Shown: positions 1-11,950, counted from the first letter of the stretch. The stretch: DNA of 64,000 nt from Euphorbia lathyris (GCF_963576675.1 NC_088918.1:30139001-30203000); one strand, 5' to 3'. Notes: generated by a model not told the origin, from the sequence alone. Numbers and translations are program-made.

Positions 1-293
1 TCTATGCTGAGTTACATTCTACTCAGCCTCTTCGGTCGGCTTCGCCTTTAAGTGCTATTCTGAAGAAGACTTTTCTTTTATAATGCTGAGTTTCTTTTTC
101 ACTCAGTTTCTGTGGCTTATGCTGACTTCGTTCTGTCTTACTTTTAGTTCCTGTTCTCGTTAGTCAATATACTCAACATTGAACAAACACATTAGTACAA
201 TTAAACCAAAGCATTTAAATTTAATTGTCTTAATCATGAGATTAACTTAAATAATTTTGTCAAATCAAAATCTTGTGGAAAGGTGTTTCAACA
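1..293 (-). repeat. 3' LTR of the Sirevirus element (partial)
   Basis: Positions 1-293 align base for base with 15792-16084, with about four substitutions and no indels. On the - strand the LTR starts with TGTTGAAACACC, the usual TG start. The rest of this LTR, about 1.15 kb by comparison with the right copy, lies outside the window, so its target-site duplication cannot be checked. Confidence 0.95.
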
Positions 294-304
294 AACTCCC
301 CCAT
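294..304 (-). other. polypurine tract of the Sirevirus
   Basis: Directly inside the 3' LTR, the - strand reads a purine run (TGGGGGAGTT). This is where plus-strand DNA synthesis is primed in LTR retrotransposons. The adjoining 305-819 appears to be untranslated 3' sequence of the element; I see no coding signal there. Confidence 0.8.
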
Positions 305-819
305 TTTGATGTTGGCAAAAATATTTAATTAAGGAACTCAGTATTGAGCATCCCTCATGATTGTTTTACCTTTCTTATTCTTCTGAAGTTACTCCCCCGT
401 AAGGGTTGCATCTATTGACTTAATTTAACTCTAAACCTTCTAAGATCTAATCGAGTAAAATTAAGACATGCTTATGCTGACTTAGCTCAATTCTAGACCT
501 TCCAATATCTAATTCAGATGAGCCTAAGGTCAGTTTTCAGAAGGAGGTCAATGCTTGGAACACTTAGTTATTACTCATATTCAAATATAGGCATTAGAGT
601 TTATGATGAGTATGATTTACTTTTTATGTTCACAAGTTTTAATTTGTTGTTCAATGAGTAGTTAAGTATGACAGATCAGCATATAAGCACAAGTAAGCAT
701 CGCATAAACATAGTCAGTGTTGGATAAAAGGATGCATATATATTAGATAGTCAGCTCAAAAAAAATTAGAACACGCCAGATATGAAGTTTACAAGTCATG
801 AACTAAGACTATTTCTAAT

Positions 820-3800
820 CTATTTGCCCTTGCCCTTGGCTGTTCTTTGTTGCTGACTTGGATTGCTCAGGACAGCAGAAGTTGAACCAGGCTTCTGCTG
901 AGTTCCGGCTTGCTTTGTTTGTTCTTTCTCCCCCGTTTTTCCAGCATCATGGGAAGGAAGAGGAGGATAGAATGTCACTTGTTGAATAGCAAGAGTCAAT
1001 CTCGAGGAATACTGTTGTAGTTGACTCGTACTTTCCCGTAGACCAGTAAAGACCTGCATGCCATCGGCCATACTTGAGGCGGGGATTTTTATGTTGGCAC
1101 TGAGCATACTGAGTAGATACTCTTGAGATTTCCCGATCCAAGTAATTGATTCTGTCATCCGGGCATAGGATTAATGGTACATCCTGAGCAGCGCAGTGTC
1201 ATAGGACTAACGTTGAAGATTTGTGTGCCAGACATGCGCAAGGGTGGACTGAGTGCACTGCAGAATCTCATTGGTCTTGACCTAGTCAGTGTCCATCTCT
1301 TCTTTGCTTAAGTTGAGTAAGCGAATGGCTTCACTAATCTGTTCGATGGAGCATTAAGAAGAGGAGGAGATAAGGTCACGAGCCCCGGTCAGCTCAGATG
1401 TCAGCTGGGAGAATAGATGATTGACCTCAGCAGAGGTTGCATATGTTGAGTTCGCAGCTAATAAGGTATTGAGTTGACCTTGGATGGCGTTCATGTGATT
1501 CACCATCATCATCTGGAGTTCAACCAGCTTTACTATTGACTCTTGCTTGGGCTGTTGAGATACAAAAGATGTCATGACACTCATTAATTCTTTGAGATCC
1601 TTAAGTTCGGTCAGAAGTTGAGTGACAGAGGATATTTGGGTTGGCTCAGTAGGAACAGACCTAGCAGCATCGACATGAGACTGATGAATATCTTGAAGTA
1701 GAGCTTGAGCTGAGTCAATGATTTTCCTTCCAGACTCAGAGGCATTCAGATAGGCATAGGATTCATCAGTGATATCCTCAAGAGGCCAGAATCTTATCAG
1801 CACCAGATGGAGGAGGTGTTTGGTGCTGCCCAGAAGTGGAGGTGCCAGTTTGGTCAGCAGCTGCACTTTTATTTAGGTCAGCAGTTGGTGCCGACTGGTT
1901 TTCTTTCTACTTGGTAGGAGTGGAAAGAGGTTGATCAGCAGAGATGTGAACCTGCTCAGAGTCAGTCTGAGGCTGAGTAGAAGTTGGAGGTTGAGGCAAC
2001 TCAGAACTAGCTTGAGCAGGAGGAGTTTCCTTTGCTAACTCATTGGGTTGAGCAGCATGGACTTCAAGCACTTGCTCAGTGGAAGGTTGAGCAGAAGTGT
2101 CGGCAGAAGTTGGACCCTTGGAAGCTTTCGGGTCGGCTTGTTCCTCAGCTTGAGAAACAGAGGCTTGCTTTTCCTTCACTTATTCGGGAGAAGGTTCGAC
2201 GATGTCTGTGAAGAACTGGAATTGAAGCCCAGCGAGATCAGTGATAGGGTCCCTCAGCGGAGATTCATCCAATAAGTCTATGACTGGGGGTTTTAGAGCT
2301 TTGCGTTTGAACCGCTTTCCCGTGAAGTCCTTGTTGGTTTGAGGTGAGAGATCAGCCGTAATAGAGTCAAGGGACTCAGAGGAAGAGTTGATTTCAAGTT
2401 CAGCATCAAGGCCTTCCACAACCTTGTCCTTCACTGGTAGCTCAGTTTGGTTCTCAGTTTGCTCAGCAGCAACTTTCTCACTTGGCTCAGTAGAGCCTAT
2501 CTCTTAAGGCTGACCCTCAGTATCACCCAGTTCTTCCTCTTGATCATAGGGAGTCTTCTCCAGATCAATTTCTTGACTCCGCACGAAGTGTGATTCCTTT
2601 GTAATAACGAAGTCAAGTGGGTTAGCTTCGATTGGCTTCAACCCAGAAGTTTTCTTCCTCTTCAAGGGATGATCAAGGGTTTCCTCACTTTCTTCCTCAG
2701 GCTCAACTTGCCTTTTCTGTTTCTCAGCTGACTTAGGTTCCCCTTGAGTTTGCTCAGCAAGGGCAGCCTTCTTCGCACTGGATACAATCCTAAGCTTCTT
2801 CGGAGCTGAGTTAATGTCTTTGGTTGAGGATTGGTCAGCTTTCCTCTTTTTGTCCTGCCTAGTGCGCTCAGCAGGTGCTTCTTCAACCCTAACTTTCTTC
2901 CCTTTCTTGGTCAGCACTGCCTGTGCTCCTTCAACCATATTATCCCCTTCCATATCTTCCTCAGCAGGTTCTTCTTCACCCATAGCTCCCTTTCCTTTCT
3001 TAGGTTTTATAGGTTGGTTGTAGGCTAAGCCGAACAACACTGCTGCGGTGATTTCTGTACCCGAAATCTCAATTTCTTCTACCAAGCTCACCTGGTGATC
3101 CTGAAGTATCTTTGTGATGAGAGAACCCATCCTGAGGGTCCCGGTACTGCGTTGGAAAGCACCGATGAGAAATACGGGCATGTTGAGCGGCTTGTAGTTC
3201 AACATGTGCCAGATAAAGCACTGCTCAAAGTTCGACGCTGAGGAGGAGCAGTTGACCTTGGGGAACAGGAAGTTGGTCAGGATGTAGTGGGCCATTTTCT
3301 GAGGCTGAACCATGCAGGTACTAGCAATTTCTCTTTTGTGGTTCTTTGGTTTACAGAACTCAACAGGGTAACCAATGTGCAGGTAGTCATTCGTGCACCT
3401 GAGTTTTGATCCTTTTGCCTTCAGCTTTAGCAGTTTTGCAAGATAGGATGAAGTGATGATGATGTCCTTATTTTTGACCTTGGTGACTAAATGGTCAACA
3501 TCATCGTTGGCAACCCTTAGATTTGCGTAAATTCTCTGACCAGCTGTGGGTAAGTGGTTCCAGTGAGAGAGAAGAGCTCACACAAGCCATTCTTTGAAAT
3601 CCATTCGCAAAAGGGTTTCTCAGCTTCTACGAACCCTTTGGAGAACCAACGGGAACGGAAGACTTTAAGATTTTTGACGTTCTTGAAGACTGGGGAAAAC
3701 GTCCTTTCCCGAGTTTTCTCCTTCTTCTTTTCCGATGGAGTTGCTTGGTCAGCTTTAGGGTTTTTACGGGGCATGCTGACCTTAGGAATAGATTGGTCAT

Positions 3801-3927
3801 GCTGACCATGTTCTTGGGACTTAGTGGAAGTCTCTTGATATTCCTGCTCAGCAAGAGACGGAGGGTTCAAATCGGAGCGTTTGTCGTCGTATTCTTGGCC
3901 AGAATGGTTCTGGGAATCGCTAGACAT
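820..3927 (-). pseudogene. Sirevirus envelope-like / putative plant transposon protein ORF, degraded
   Basis: A chain of - strand reading frames runs 3927-3517, 3313-2504, 2434-2180, 2179-1907, 1866-1354 and 1158-820. The N-terminal part is hydrophilic, with Lys/Glu-rich segments. The central part (about 3600-3010) has the globular region seen in the ORF after RNase H in Sireviruses, and the C-terminal part is rich in Glu, Gln, Pro and Ser. Segments between 3313 and 1907 share one frame and are separated by stop codons; a frameshift near 3530 and another between 1907 and 1866 break the rest. I see no clear membrane segment, so 'envelope-like' is a family label, not a demonstrated function. 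Confidence 0.7.
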
Positions 3928-4269
3928 GATGTTCTTTAGGATTTAAGAAATGCAGAAGATTTTGGGAAATTAGAGAGAGAGAAATCGAATGCCAAAGATT
4001 TCAAGTGTAAAGAGAAGTTAGTGGGAAATCGTCCACTATGTATAGTCGTTTCGAGTTAATCTGATAGGTCGGAATGGCGGTTTCACCTCGAGTTGATCAG
4101 TTGACCGTTATCTCTGGCATTAATTGATAATAGCTGTTTGTGCAAAAAGACGAAAATGGCATTTCTTTTTTTAATACATAAAAATATGTTTAAAATAATT
4201 AAAAGTATTTTCATGTCTTTATCAATGCATACACATTAAAGAAAAACATATGTTTATTTATACAAATGT
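3928..4269. other. spacer between envelope-like ORF and transposase
   Basis: The part up to about 4130 looks like 5' leader of the envelope-like ORF. After about 4130 the sequence becomes AT-rich and probably belongs to the Harbinger element. CTGTTTGTGCAAA at 4134-4146 resembles the right terminal repeat of that element only weakly. No gene is visible. Confidence 0.4.
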
Positions 4270-5673
4270 TTAAGAAGCATGTTGGCGTCGTCTACTCCTC
4301 ATCAAACTATGAGTAATGTCAGTACGAACTCTTGCCATTTCATTAGTACTCATACGTTGAACTTCTTGTGTGGAACTAAATTCCATATCCGAACATACTT
4401 CTGGAGGAATAAAAGTAGGATCTTCATCTATGATCCTAAATGCTGGATCAGGAACTTTGCTTAATCTTATATAGTTATGCAATGCAAATGCAGCACAAAC
4501 GATTCTATTTTGATCTTGCAATGAGTACTTGGGTACTTTCTCTAATATTTTCCGTCGTGCCTTCAAAATGCCAAATGCCCTTTCAATACAACTTCTTAAG
4601 GAAGAATGAGCGCGATTGAAAATTTCTTGAGACCCTTTTGGATTCGCGCCACGAAATTCCGATTGATGATATCTTATCTTGTGGTAGGGCGTCAAATATC
4701 CTTCCCTTTCAGGATATCCTTTATCTACCAAGTAATATTTACCTAAACATGAAAATATAAACTCACATTACTAATATCTACATTAATAATTGTTAAAAGT
4801 AAAATGAATACTATTAATGAAAGAGGCTAATTACCAGGAGGAGGTTTTGGAAAGTTTAAACTTGGATTGCTAATAGTATCTTGAAAAATACGAGAATCAT
4901 GAGTCGATCCTTCCCAACCAGTTAGCACATAGGTAAAAAGCAAATCGAAATCACATGCCGCCATAACATTGAGAGTGGGTGTCCCTTTCCTTCCTCTATA
5001 TCGCAATTGATCCTCCTCAGCAATTATAACATTGATATGAGTACCATCAATGGCTCCAATGCAATTCTAATACGAAATAAATAATATAAAATCTTGACAA
5101 GGTCAGTAAGGTTATAATATGATATAATTAAGGAACAATAGAACTACAAATGATTACCTTAAAATGTGGCATATATCGATTGTCATTGGCAATTTGAGGA
5201 GGAATTTCCTTGAACTCAGGATCCCTCGGTTTTAATATATCTCTTGACAAGCCATCCATGGCATCCAAAACTTCCTTAAAAATTCTACTAACAGTTTCAC
5301 CAGAATGCTGAAACCGCTCTTGGACATCACGATTTGAGGCGCCCTTACTAAGAACCAATACAAATAAACCTACTGTTTCCAAAGTTGACATTCTATCTGA
5401 AGGAAATAAGTCATACTTACATTCTAGATCCATGCATAATTGTTGAAATGTGCTTTGTGTCATTCTGAACATATTAAAACAGCGTTTTTCATGGACATTT
5501 AATATTTCTTGTATCCATTTTTCTCCCGTTTGAAATGAAGTCATGCATGGCTCCTTATGTAGGTATGTTACATAATACACACTAACATAACCTAATAAAG
5601 AAGCCATGGAGTCCCAAAATGCACTATCCCGACGTCTCTTCCGTATCCGATTACGTAAAACATGCAAATCCAT
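4270..5673 (-). CDS. PIF/Harbinger DDE transposase (HARBI1-like), three exons
   Basis: Cut-and-paste transposase. The proposed exons on the - strand are 5673-5158, 5066-4835 and 4742-4270, with canonical GT-AG introns. They join in frame to 1221 nt, or 406 residues, with no internal stop, which is a normal length for plant PIF transposases. The N-terminal part carries the helical DNA-binding region (about residues 50-140). The catalytic triad is visible: the first Asp in GAIDGTH (start of exon 2), the second Asp near the CDFD stretch before TGWEGSTHDSR, and the Glu in the CIERAFGILK motif of exon 3. The start at 5673 is the first ATG of the open frame. The family needs a Myb-like partner, which is supplied at 8344-7141. 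No disabling mutation is visible. Confidence 0.85.
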
Positions 5674-6223
5674 ACCTGTAAATGCACGGAAGTCAGTTCG
5701 CAGCTACAAGCAACAATTAATTTGACCCATATTCTACATTGACCATCATTCACGATAATCCAACCCAATCACATAACGAACATATCAAATTGCATGATCT
5801 CGAGCCTAAACTGGATTTGAAGTTTCAGGATAAGCCATAAAAGAAAAACAGAACCATTCAAAAAGAGCTAAGGTTCAACAATAAATCAAATTGAACAGAA
5901 GGAAACTTCAATTTATGACAATTTTTCTATAATTAGAAATATCTAAGTTAACCCCGATGTCAATTTAAAATGAAGAAACAACAATAACGTAGAGTTAATA
6001 AACATCTTCATTTCCCAGCAAATTGCTGCTGTTCACAAGTGTGCTTACCAGTTCTTGGATGTTTTCCTCCTTCGCCCTTTTCCCTCATCTATCTATTACA
6101 TGCTTACTCCCCGCTAACCCCCTCTAGTCATAATAACATCTGTTTATTATTTCCCCTACCAATCTACAAACATCTGTCTAGTCCTAACCAAGACGCCACT
6201 GATTGTCTATTATTTTACCCTAA

Positions 6224-6351
6224 GGGTGTGTTTATTTGGGAGGATGCGAGTGTGGAAGAATGAAAAAAAATGGATTTCAATTCAAGGCATGTAAAAATTG
6301 GTCTAGATATGCCTTGAGATCCGAATTCTCCATCCTCCCAAACGAACACCC
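6224..6351. mobile_element. Tourist-like MITE inside the Harbinger element
   Basis: A 128-bp element with inverted ends: GGGTGTGTTTATTTGGGAGG on the left matches the reverse complement of the right end (CTCCCAAACGAACACCC) with few mismatches. TAA flanks both sides (6221-6223 and 6352-6354), the 3-bp duplication typical of PIF/Harbinger-mobilised MITEs. It sits between the transposase and Myb genes, so it is a later insertion or part of the non-coding spacer. Confidence 0.8.
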
Positions 6352-6582
6352 TAAATTCTTCATGTCAGATCAAGGTAACCCTATGTACAACAAGGCTTAT
6401 GGAACTTCGTCCTTGCACAAAAGCAAAAAAGGCAATGGCCTGAGCAATGAGGCACAGGAATTTGAATTTAGCAAACACAGAATCATATTGCTATGGCATA
6501 TGACTAATCAATAGGAAATTAGTTATTTACTTTGATGTAAATAGGCTGCTTTAAGTATACTTCAAATTTAATCATATTGCTA

Positions 6583-6755
6583 TTGGTTAGTTTGCAACCG
6601 AATTTGCAGCAAGTTTGCAGCTGCAAACTACCCAGTTTGCTGCTGCAAACTGAAGCAACAATTGCTTCAGTTTGCAGCAGCAAATTCGGTAGTTTGCAGC
6701 TGCAAACTCGGTTAGTTTGCAGCTGCAAACTTGCTGCAAACTTCCACAACTCGTC
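6583..6755. repeat. GC-richer inverted repeat built from GTTTGCAGCTGCAAAC units
   Basis: The centre is TGAAGCAA, a 3-base loop (6659-6661), then TTGCTTCA. The perfect stem extends about 23 bp outward from the loop and continues with small offsets over 60-80 bp per arm. Each arm also contains the self-palindromic 16-mer GTTTGCAGCTGCAAAC, once on the left and twice on the right. It lies in the spacer between the two Harbinger genes. It codes for nothing evident. Confidence 0.8.
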
Positions 6756-7140
6756 ACTTACTAGTTCATGATCAAAAAGAAAATCTGTTTTCATTTTCCG
6801 CTATATATAAGTCCGTTCATTCTTTAATAAGACAGGACCGAATTACTTCAGTTGCACAAACAAAGGCAAACTGGCTACTACTCCTTTTAGGTTTGATTAC
6901 AGTAGCAAACTCTGCAAACAAGGTGTCCAATTTAACAACCCATCAATTTGAAAAGTAGAAATAATCCAAATGAACATAAAAACCAAAACCAAAACCAAAG
7001 CATTGTCATAAATAAAAACCATGCATTACTAAAAAGACATAAAACAATTGTTACATAAATAATCCAAACCAGGTTATATAGTCTCATAAATAATCCAAAA
7101 CTATTCCCTACAATAATGAAAACTAATATTGCATACTAGA

Positions 7141-8344
7141 CTAATTTGATACATTCTTATCATTCTCGAACAAGTACTTTATCCATTTAATCCTTGTGTC
7201 GTCATCGGGCATGCAATTGAAAATTGTTCTCTTTTCGGGTTTCTCCATCAAGCAACAAGCAAAATAGAATTCGGGGCTGCCATGGATTAAGCCAGACATG
7301 TTAATCAACTTTGCCAATGAATCAGCAAGTGTGTGTGAAGAGTCATTAAGTGCACGTGCTTCAAGGCTCATCAACTCCAAATCCTTGACATTCCTCTCGG
7401 TAACGACTTTCACCATAGTATCTATTTTTTCCATCAACAATATAGCTCCTCCCTTTCTTCCATTTTCTGTCTTACGACTCTTAGAGCTCTCCGTAACATC
7501 GTGCTCATAACTTCTCTTGCTTCCGATATTAGCATGTTCAATTGGAGAAGGAGAAGGAGAATGAGAGGGGATTTGGGTACAATCATTCCAAACGTCTTGC
7601 CAATCACTAGTAACTTGATTATGGCTAAAACTTACATTCTCACTCATTTCAGCATCACAGTCATTTATACCAATAATATTTGATGGTGGTGTAGGGATAT
7701 AGATGGATGGAGAAGGACCCATGGGTAAAGAAGGGACATTGGTTGTTTCTTTTGCTCGTTCAACTGGTGTAAACTTAAGCGTCCCTTGAGCAACTGAAAC
7801 TCCAAAAAGTTGGTCCATCTTGGACTTAAGATCAGGCTCAATACCTTCATCTTGAAAAGCTTTAAAATGAATATTTTCCTATAAAATAAGATAAACGAAA
7901 ATCAGCTTGAAATTAACAAAGTTGAATTAATTTTGTATATTGTGAGTTAAAACAAGTGTTAGTAAATAAGTTAACCTCAATCTTTTTCTTCCACCACTCC
8001 TCACTAGCGCTTATTGTTCCTTTTACATGATCCCAGCCTAATCCGGTCTCCTTTCCTTTAAGTGCTCTCCAAAGGCTCCATATTCTTCTCATCCAATCCC
8101 ATTTGTTTTTCAATTGGTTCTTCTCGTATGCTAAGTTTGTTTTTTTTTTGAACTCCACCTCGAGCACTTTCCATGGCATTCTTTGAGAGGTCGTTGCACC
8201 ACGTTTCCCCTTACTCTTTTCAGCAAATTGGATACACAAATCACAGAATATGTGTAAAGTTTCTTTAGACCAAGTAGCTCGACTAACATCTCCTTTCCCA
8301 CCTTCACTTTCCTCATTCACCATCTTGTCGTTTGGTGTCGTCAT
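7141..8344 (-). CDS. Myb/SANT-like DNA-binding protein of the Harbinger element (ORF1)
   Basis: The proposed exons are 8344-7976 and 7878-7141 (GT-AG intron), joined in frame to 1107 nt, or 368 residues, without stops. Residues about 20-120 form a Myb/SANT-like domain of the plant type, with the conserved Trp pattern (ATWSKE, the KNKWDWMRRIW region, EEWWKKK). The C-terminal half has a helical region and a charged middle part with a basic stretch (KRSYEHDVTESSKSRKT). In PIF/Harbinger elements this partner binds subterminal repeats and helps the transposase enter the nucleus. The gene has the same orientation as the transposase and lies on the side of the well-preserved terminus. Plant hosts have also domesticated such proteins, but the context here favours a transposon gene. 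Confidence 0.8.
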
Positions 8345-8929
8345 CCTTATACAAATAAAACATAATTATACAGGATAATTTTAGATTTCTAATAAACTAC
8401 AATTATGACCTATGCTCCCAGAGTTTGAACTCCACGTATTAGGAGAAATGCTCTTGCAGAGAAACTTCATCCAAAGTATAAGGTTGCTTATAGTTCTTAG
8501 GTTTATGGATTATAGGTTTTTAGGATAAAAGGAGCCGAAATTAAAACTTACTGGAATAGGTGAACTGGCAGATGAAGAAGACACAAAAACTAAGAAGCAG
8601 AGAATTCTGGAAAATGAAAAAGCAAAAGGAAGAAATGAAAGACAAAATTCAACACGTTTATAAACAGAAATAAGAAGAGCAAACATCCATCATCCAAGCT
8701 TTCACAAACTCTGCAATTTATCCCAAAATGCAAGTGTTCTACACGATAATTTTAGATTTTTACTAAACTATAATTATGCCCTATGCTGTTCTATGTATTG
8801 AAATTTAAAATTTCTATCATTACCATATGATCAATAAGAAGAGAATCTTATGCAAGCAAACATAAATTAATCAACTAACCTCTTTGATGAAGAGCTTCTT
8901 CAAAGAAAAATTGGAGTCGAATGAGGAGT

Positions 8930-9095
8930 TGTCTGGCGCAGGAAGATGAGAGGGTCGAATAGAGGAGTCTGGCGCAGGAAGATGAGATGAGAGGGGAGTC
9001 TGGCACAGGAAGATGAGAGGGTCGGAGGAGGATTAATGCACGCAGGAAGATGAGAGTCGGAGGAGGATTAATTCACGCAGGAAGATGAGAGGGTC
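8930..9095. repeat. degenerate minisatellite in the Harbinger 5' region
   Basis: The unit CGCAGGAAGATGAGAGGGTC or close variants occurs about five times, alternating with GGAGGAGGATTAAT or GAGGAGTCTGG spacers. Spacing varies, so this is an irregular tandem array. It lies upstream of the Myb ORF, where the element's promoter or leader would be. Confidence 0.7.
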
Positions 9096-9126
9096 GATGG
9101 AGGAATCTATTAATTGGGGTTAAAAA

Positions 9127-9327
9127 AGTCCATTAATTTTAATATCCCAAAACGCTAATTGAAAAAGCTCCTAAAATGAGCTTTTTCAAAATTAGCGTTT
9201 TCATCCCAAAACGCTCTTCCAAACCTCTCTCCACCAAACACTCCAATCAGCGGTTTCAGTGGTCAAACCGCTAAAGTTGGTCAAAAATGCTCTTTTTATC
9301 CCAAAACACTGTTTGCCAAACAGGGCC
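9127..9327 (-). repeat. right terminal and subterminal region of the Harbinger element
   Basis: The terminus (CCAAACAGGGCC at 9316-9327) and the repeated CCCAAAACGCT / AAACCGCTAA motifs, in both orientations, form the subterminal repeat zone typical of PIF/Harbinger and related MITEs. These motifs are candidate binding sites for the Myb-like protein. Confidence 0.65.
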
Positions 9328-9364
9328 ATTGTAATCACTCAACATTCATTTAATGCATAAAACT

Positions 9365-11950
9365 TTATTGAAGAGGATTAGACATACCAATAGCTTCCCT
9401 TAGTATGTTAAACTGCTCACGAGCCAAGGGCTTCGTGAAGATATCCACAAGCTGTTCATCTGTTGGAACATAGGTCAGCTTGATCTCACCCTTGAATACA
9501 TGGTCTCTGATGAAATGATGCCTAATGCTGACATGCTTCATCCTGCTGTGTTGGATTGGATTTTTGGATAAGTCAATGGCACTCTTGTTGTCGCATTTGA
9601 CTTCGATTGTTTTTGTTTGTACTCCATAATCCTCCAGCATGTTGTTTAATCCATAGGACTTGTGCCACACAGCTTCCAACAGCAATGTACTCAGCTTCGA
9701 TTGTTGACAGGGCCACTGACGATTGCTTCTTACTGAACCAAGACACTAGACAGCTTCCAAGGAAGTGACATCCTCCTGAGGTGCTTTTACGCTCCAGCTT
9801 GTCTCGTCCATAGTCAGTGTCAGTGTATCCAATGAGTGTGAAGTCATTTGTGTTTGGATACCATAAACCTGCATTAACTGAGCTCTGCAAATATCTAAAA
9901 ATTCTTTTCACATCTATATAGTGAGATTCTCTGGGGTCAGCTTGATATCTCGCACAGTAATATACTGAGTACTGAATGTCTGGCCTACTAGTAGTTAGAT
10001 AAAGTAGAGAGCCAATCATACCTTGATATAACTTACTATCTCTGACTTACCTTTCTCATCAGCACAAAGCACAGTGTCAGTACCCATTGGGTTAGATATG
10101 GGCTTACATTCTTCCATGTCAAATTTCTTCAATATTTCTTTCGCATATTTAGACTGACTGATGAAGATGCCGTTCTTTCCTTGTTTAATTTGAAGTCCGA
10201 GGAAGAAGTTGAGTTCTCCCATCATTGACATCTCAAACTCAGTTTGCATATGTTTACTAAACTCTTTGCGCATAGACTCATTAGTAGCACCAAAGATAAT
10301 ATCATCTACGTATATTTGTGCCAACAGGGTATCTTTACCCTTCTTTTTAATGAATAAGGTTGTGTCAGCTTTACCTCTGACATAGTTCTTGGTCAGCAGG
10401 AAACTGGTCAACCTTTCGTACCAAGCACGCAGTGCTTGTTTCAGACCGTACGGGGCCTTCTTGAGTTTATAAACATGGTTTGGAAATTTTGGATCTTCAA
10501 ACCCTAGAGGCTGACTAACATAAACCTCTTCGTTTATAACTCCATTAAGAAATGCACTTTTAACATCCATTTGGAACAACTTAAAGTTCATAAAGCTAGC
10601 ATATGCACATAGTATTCTTATTGCCTCTAATCTAGCTACGGGTGCAAAGGTCTCACCATAGTCAATGCCTTCCTACTGACTGTAGCCTTGAGCTACAAGT
10701 CTGGCTTTGTTCCTGACTACATTACACTATTCATCTAGCTTATTGCGGAAGACCCACTTTGTTCCTATGGTCTTTTGATTCCTAGGCATTGGCACTAAAT
10801 CCCATACCTCATTTCTCTTGAATTGATCAAGCTCTTCCTGCATAGCATTGATCCAGAATTTGTCGTGCTCAGCTTCGGTGAAGTTCTTTGGTTCATGGAC
10901 TGAGACGAACGCAACATTACTGAGATATCTCCTGAGTTGATTTTTGGTCATCAGGTTGTTCTCAGCAGCATCAAGAATGGACTTCTCTGAGTGTCCTCTT
11001 GGAATCTTGATCTCTTTGGGTAGTGTTGAGTTTTCAAGAGCAGGTGTTTCAACAATCTCTGTAGTTTTAGATTGGTCAGCAAAGGTAATTTCAGGTTCGT
11101 TTTTACCTTTGGTTAGCCCGTGTGGTAATGACTCAGTGGCTCCATTTTAGTCAGCGAAAGCTGAGCATGGGTCATCTTCGGTAAGCTGACTTATCTTCCA
11201 TGCAGGGTCAGTTTCATCGAACTCAATATGAACAGACTCTTCTACGACCTGAGTTCGTTTATTGAACACCATATATGCTTTACTGTTAGTTGAGTACCCT
11301 AGAAAGATTGCTTCGACAGCTTTAGAGTCAAACTTGGCAAGGTTGTCTTTCGTATTGAGTATAGAACATTTGCAACCAAAGGCACGAAAATATCCAATGT
11401 TGGGTTTCCGTTCTTTCCAAAGTTCATAGGGGGTTTTCTTAAGTATAGGTCTAACTAAAGCCCTATTGAGTATATAGCATGCTGTGTTGATAGCTTCACC
11501 CCAGAAATACTTTGGAAGCCTATTCTCACTCAGCATTGTCCTAGCTATTTCGACTAAGGTTCTGTTCTTCCTCTCAACAACCCCATTCCGTTGAGGCGTT
11601 CTAGGAGCAGAAAAATTGTGGTCAATGCCGCTGACTTCATAGAATTTATCAAACTGTTGGTTTTTGAATTCTCCGCCATTATCACTTCAGATGTGAGCTA
11701 ATTTTAGGTCTTTGTCATTTTCAATTTTTCTAATCAGTGTTGAGAACATCTCAAAAGCTTCATCCTTGCTACTCAGCAAGATGACCCAAGTATACCGAGA
11801 GAAATCGTCTACAATGACCAAGGAAAATCTCTTACCACCTAAGCTCAGCGGCTGGACTGGTCCGAAAAGATCCAAGTGTAGTAATTCCAATGGGCGCTTG
11901 GTTGAGACTACATTTTTACTTTGAAAAGACTTTTTAGTTTGTTTACGCTG
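9365..11950 (-). pseudogene. Sirevirus pol, 3' part: integrase, reverse transcriptase, RNase H (frameshifted)
   Basis: Read on the - strand. Integrase core and C-terminal region lie at about 11950-11147 (LELLHLDLFGPVQ and VIVDDFSRYTWV motifs, then the GYSTNSKAYMVFN region). The linker and RT follow at about 10951-10016 ([27 protein letters not shown], the YVDDIIFG active site), then RNase H at about 10019-9365 (IGYTDTDYG, STIEAEYIA, CDNKSAIDLSKNP) ending at the pol stop at 9365. The RT catalytic motif is intact. The frame is broken by stops and shifts, for example near 11690, 11147-10960, 10727, 10016 and 9640, so a complete polyprotein cannot be made. Confidence 0.9.

Larger units (their letters stand above)
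4130..9327 (-). mobile_element. PIF/Harbinger DNA transposon with both genes apparently intact
   Basis: The element contains a DDE transposase gene (5673-4270) and a Myb/SANT-like ORF (8344-7141), the two genes autonomous PIF/Harbinger elements carry. The right terminus is clear: read from 9327 on the - strand it begins GGCCCTGTTTGGCAAACAG, followed by subterminal copies of AAACGCT-like motifs (about 9150-9300). The left terminus is not clear, and 4130 is an estimate from where Sirevirus-like sequence stops. No matching 3-bp target duplication was found. The insert separates Sirevirus RNase H (ends 9365) from the envelope-like ORF (starts 3927), so it is younger than the Sirevirus or was carried by it. 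Confidence 0.8.

Noticed and set aside
4130..4150. Left terminal repeat of the Harbinger element
   Set aside because: Only CTGTTTG and CAAA match the right end; no 3-bp duplication fits, so I do not claim a defined left end.
6583..6755. MicroRNA precursor
   Set aside because: The hairpin is built of palindromic repeats and lies inside a transposon; no evidence of a conserved mature miRNA.
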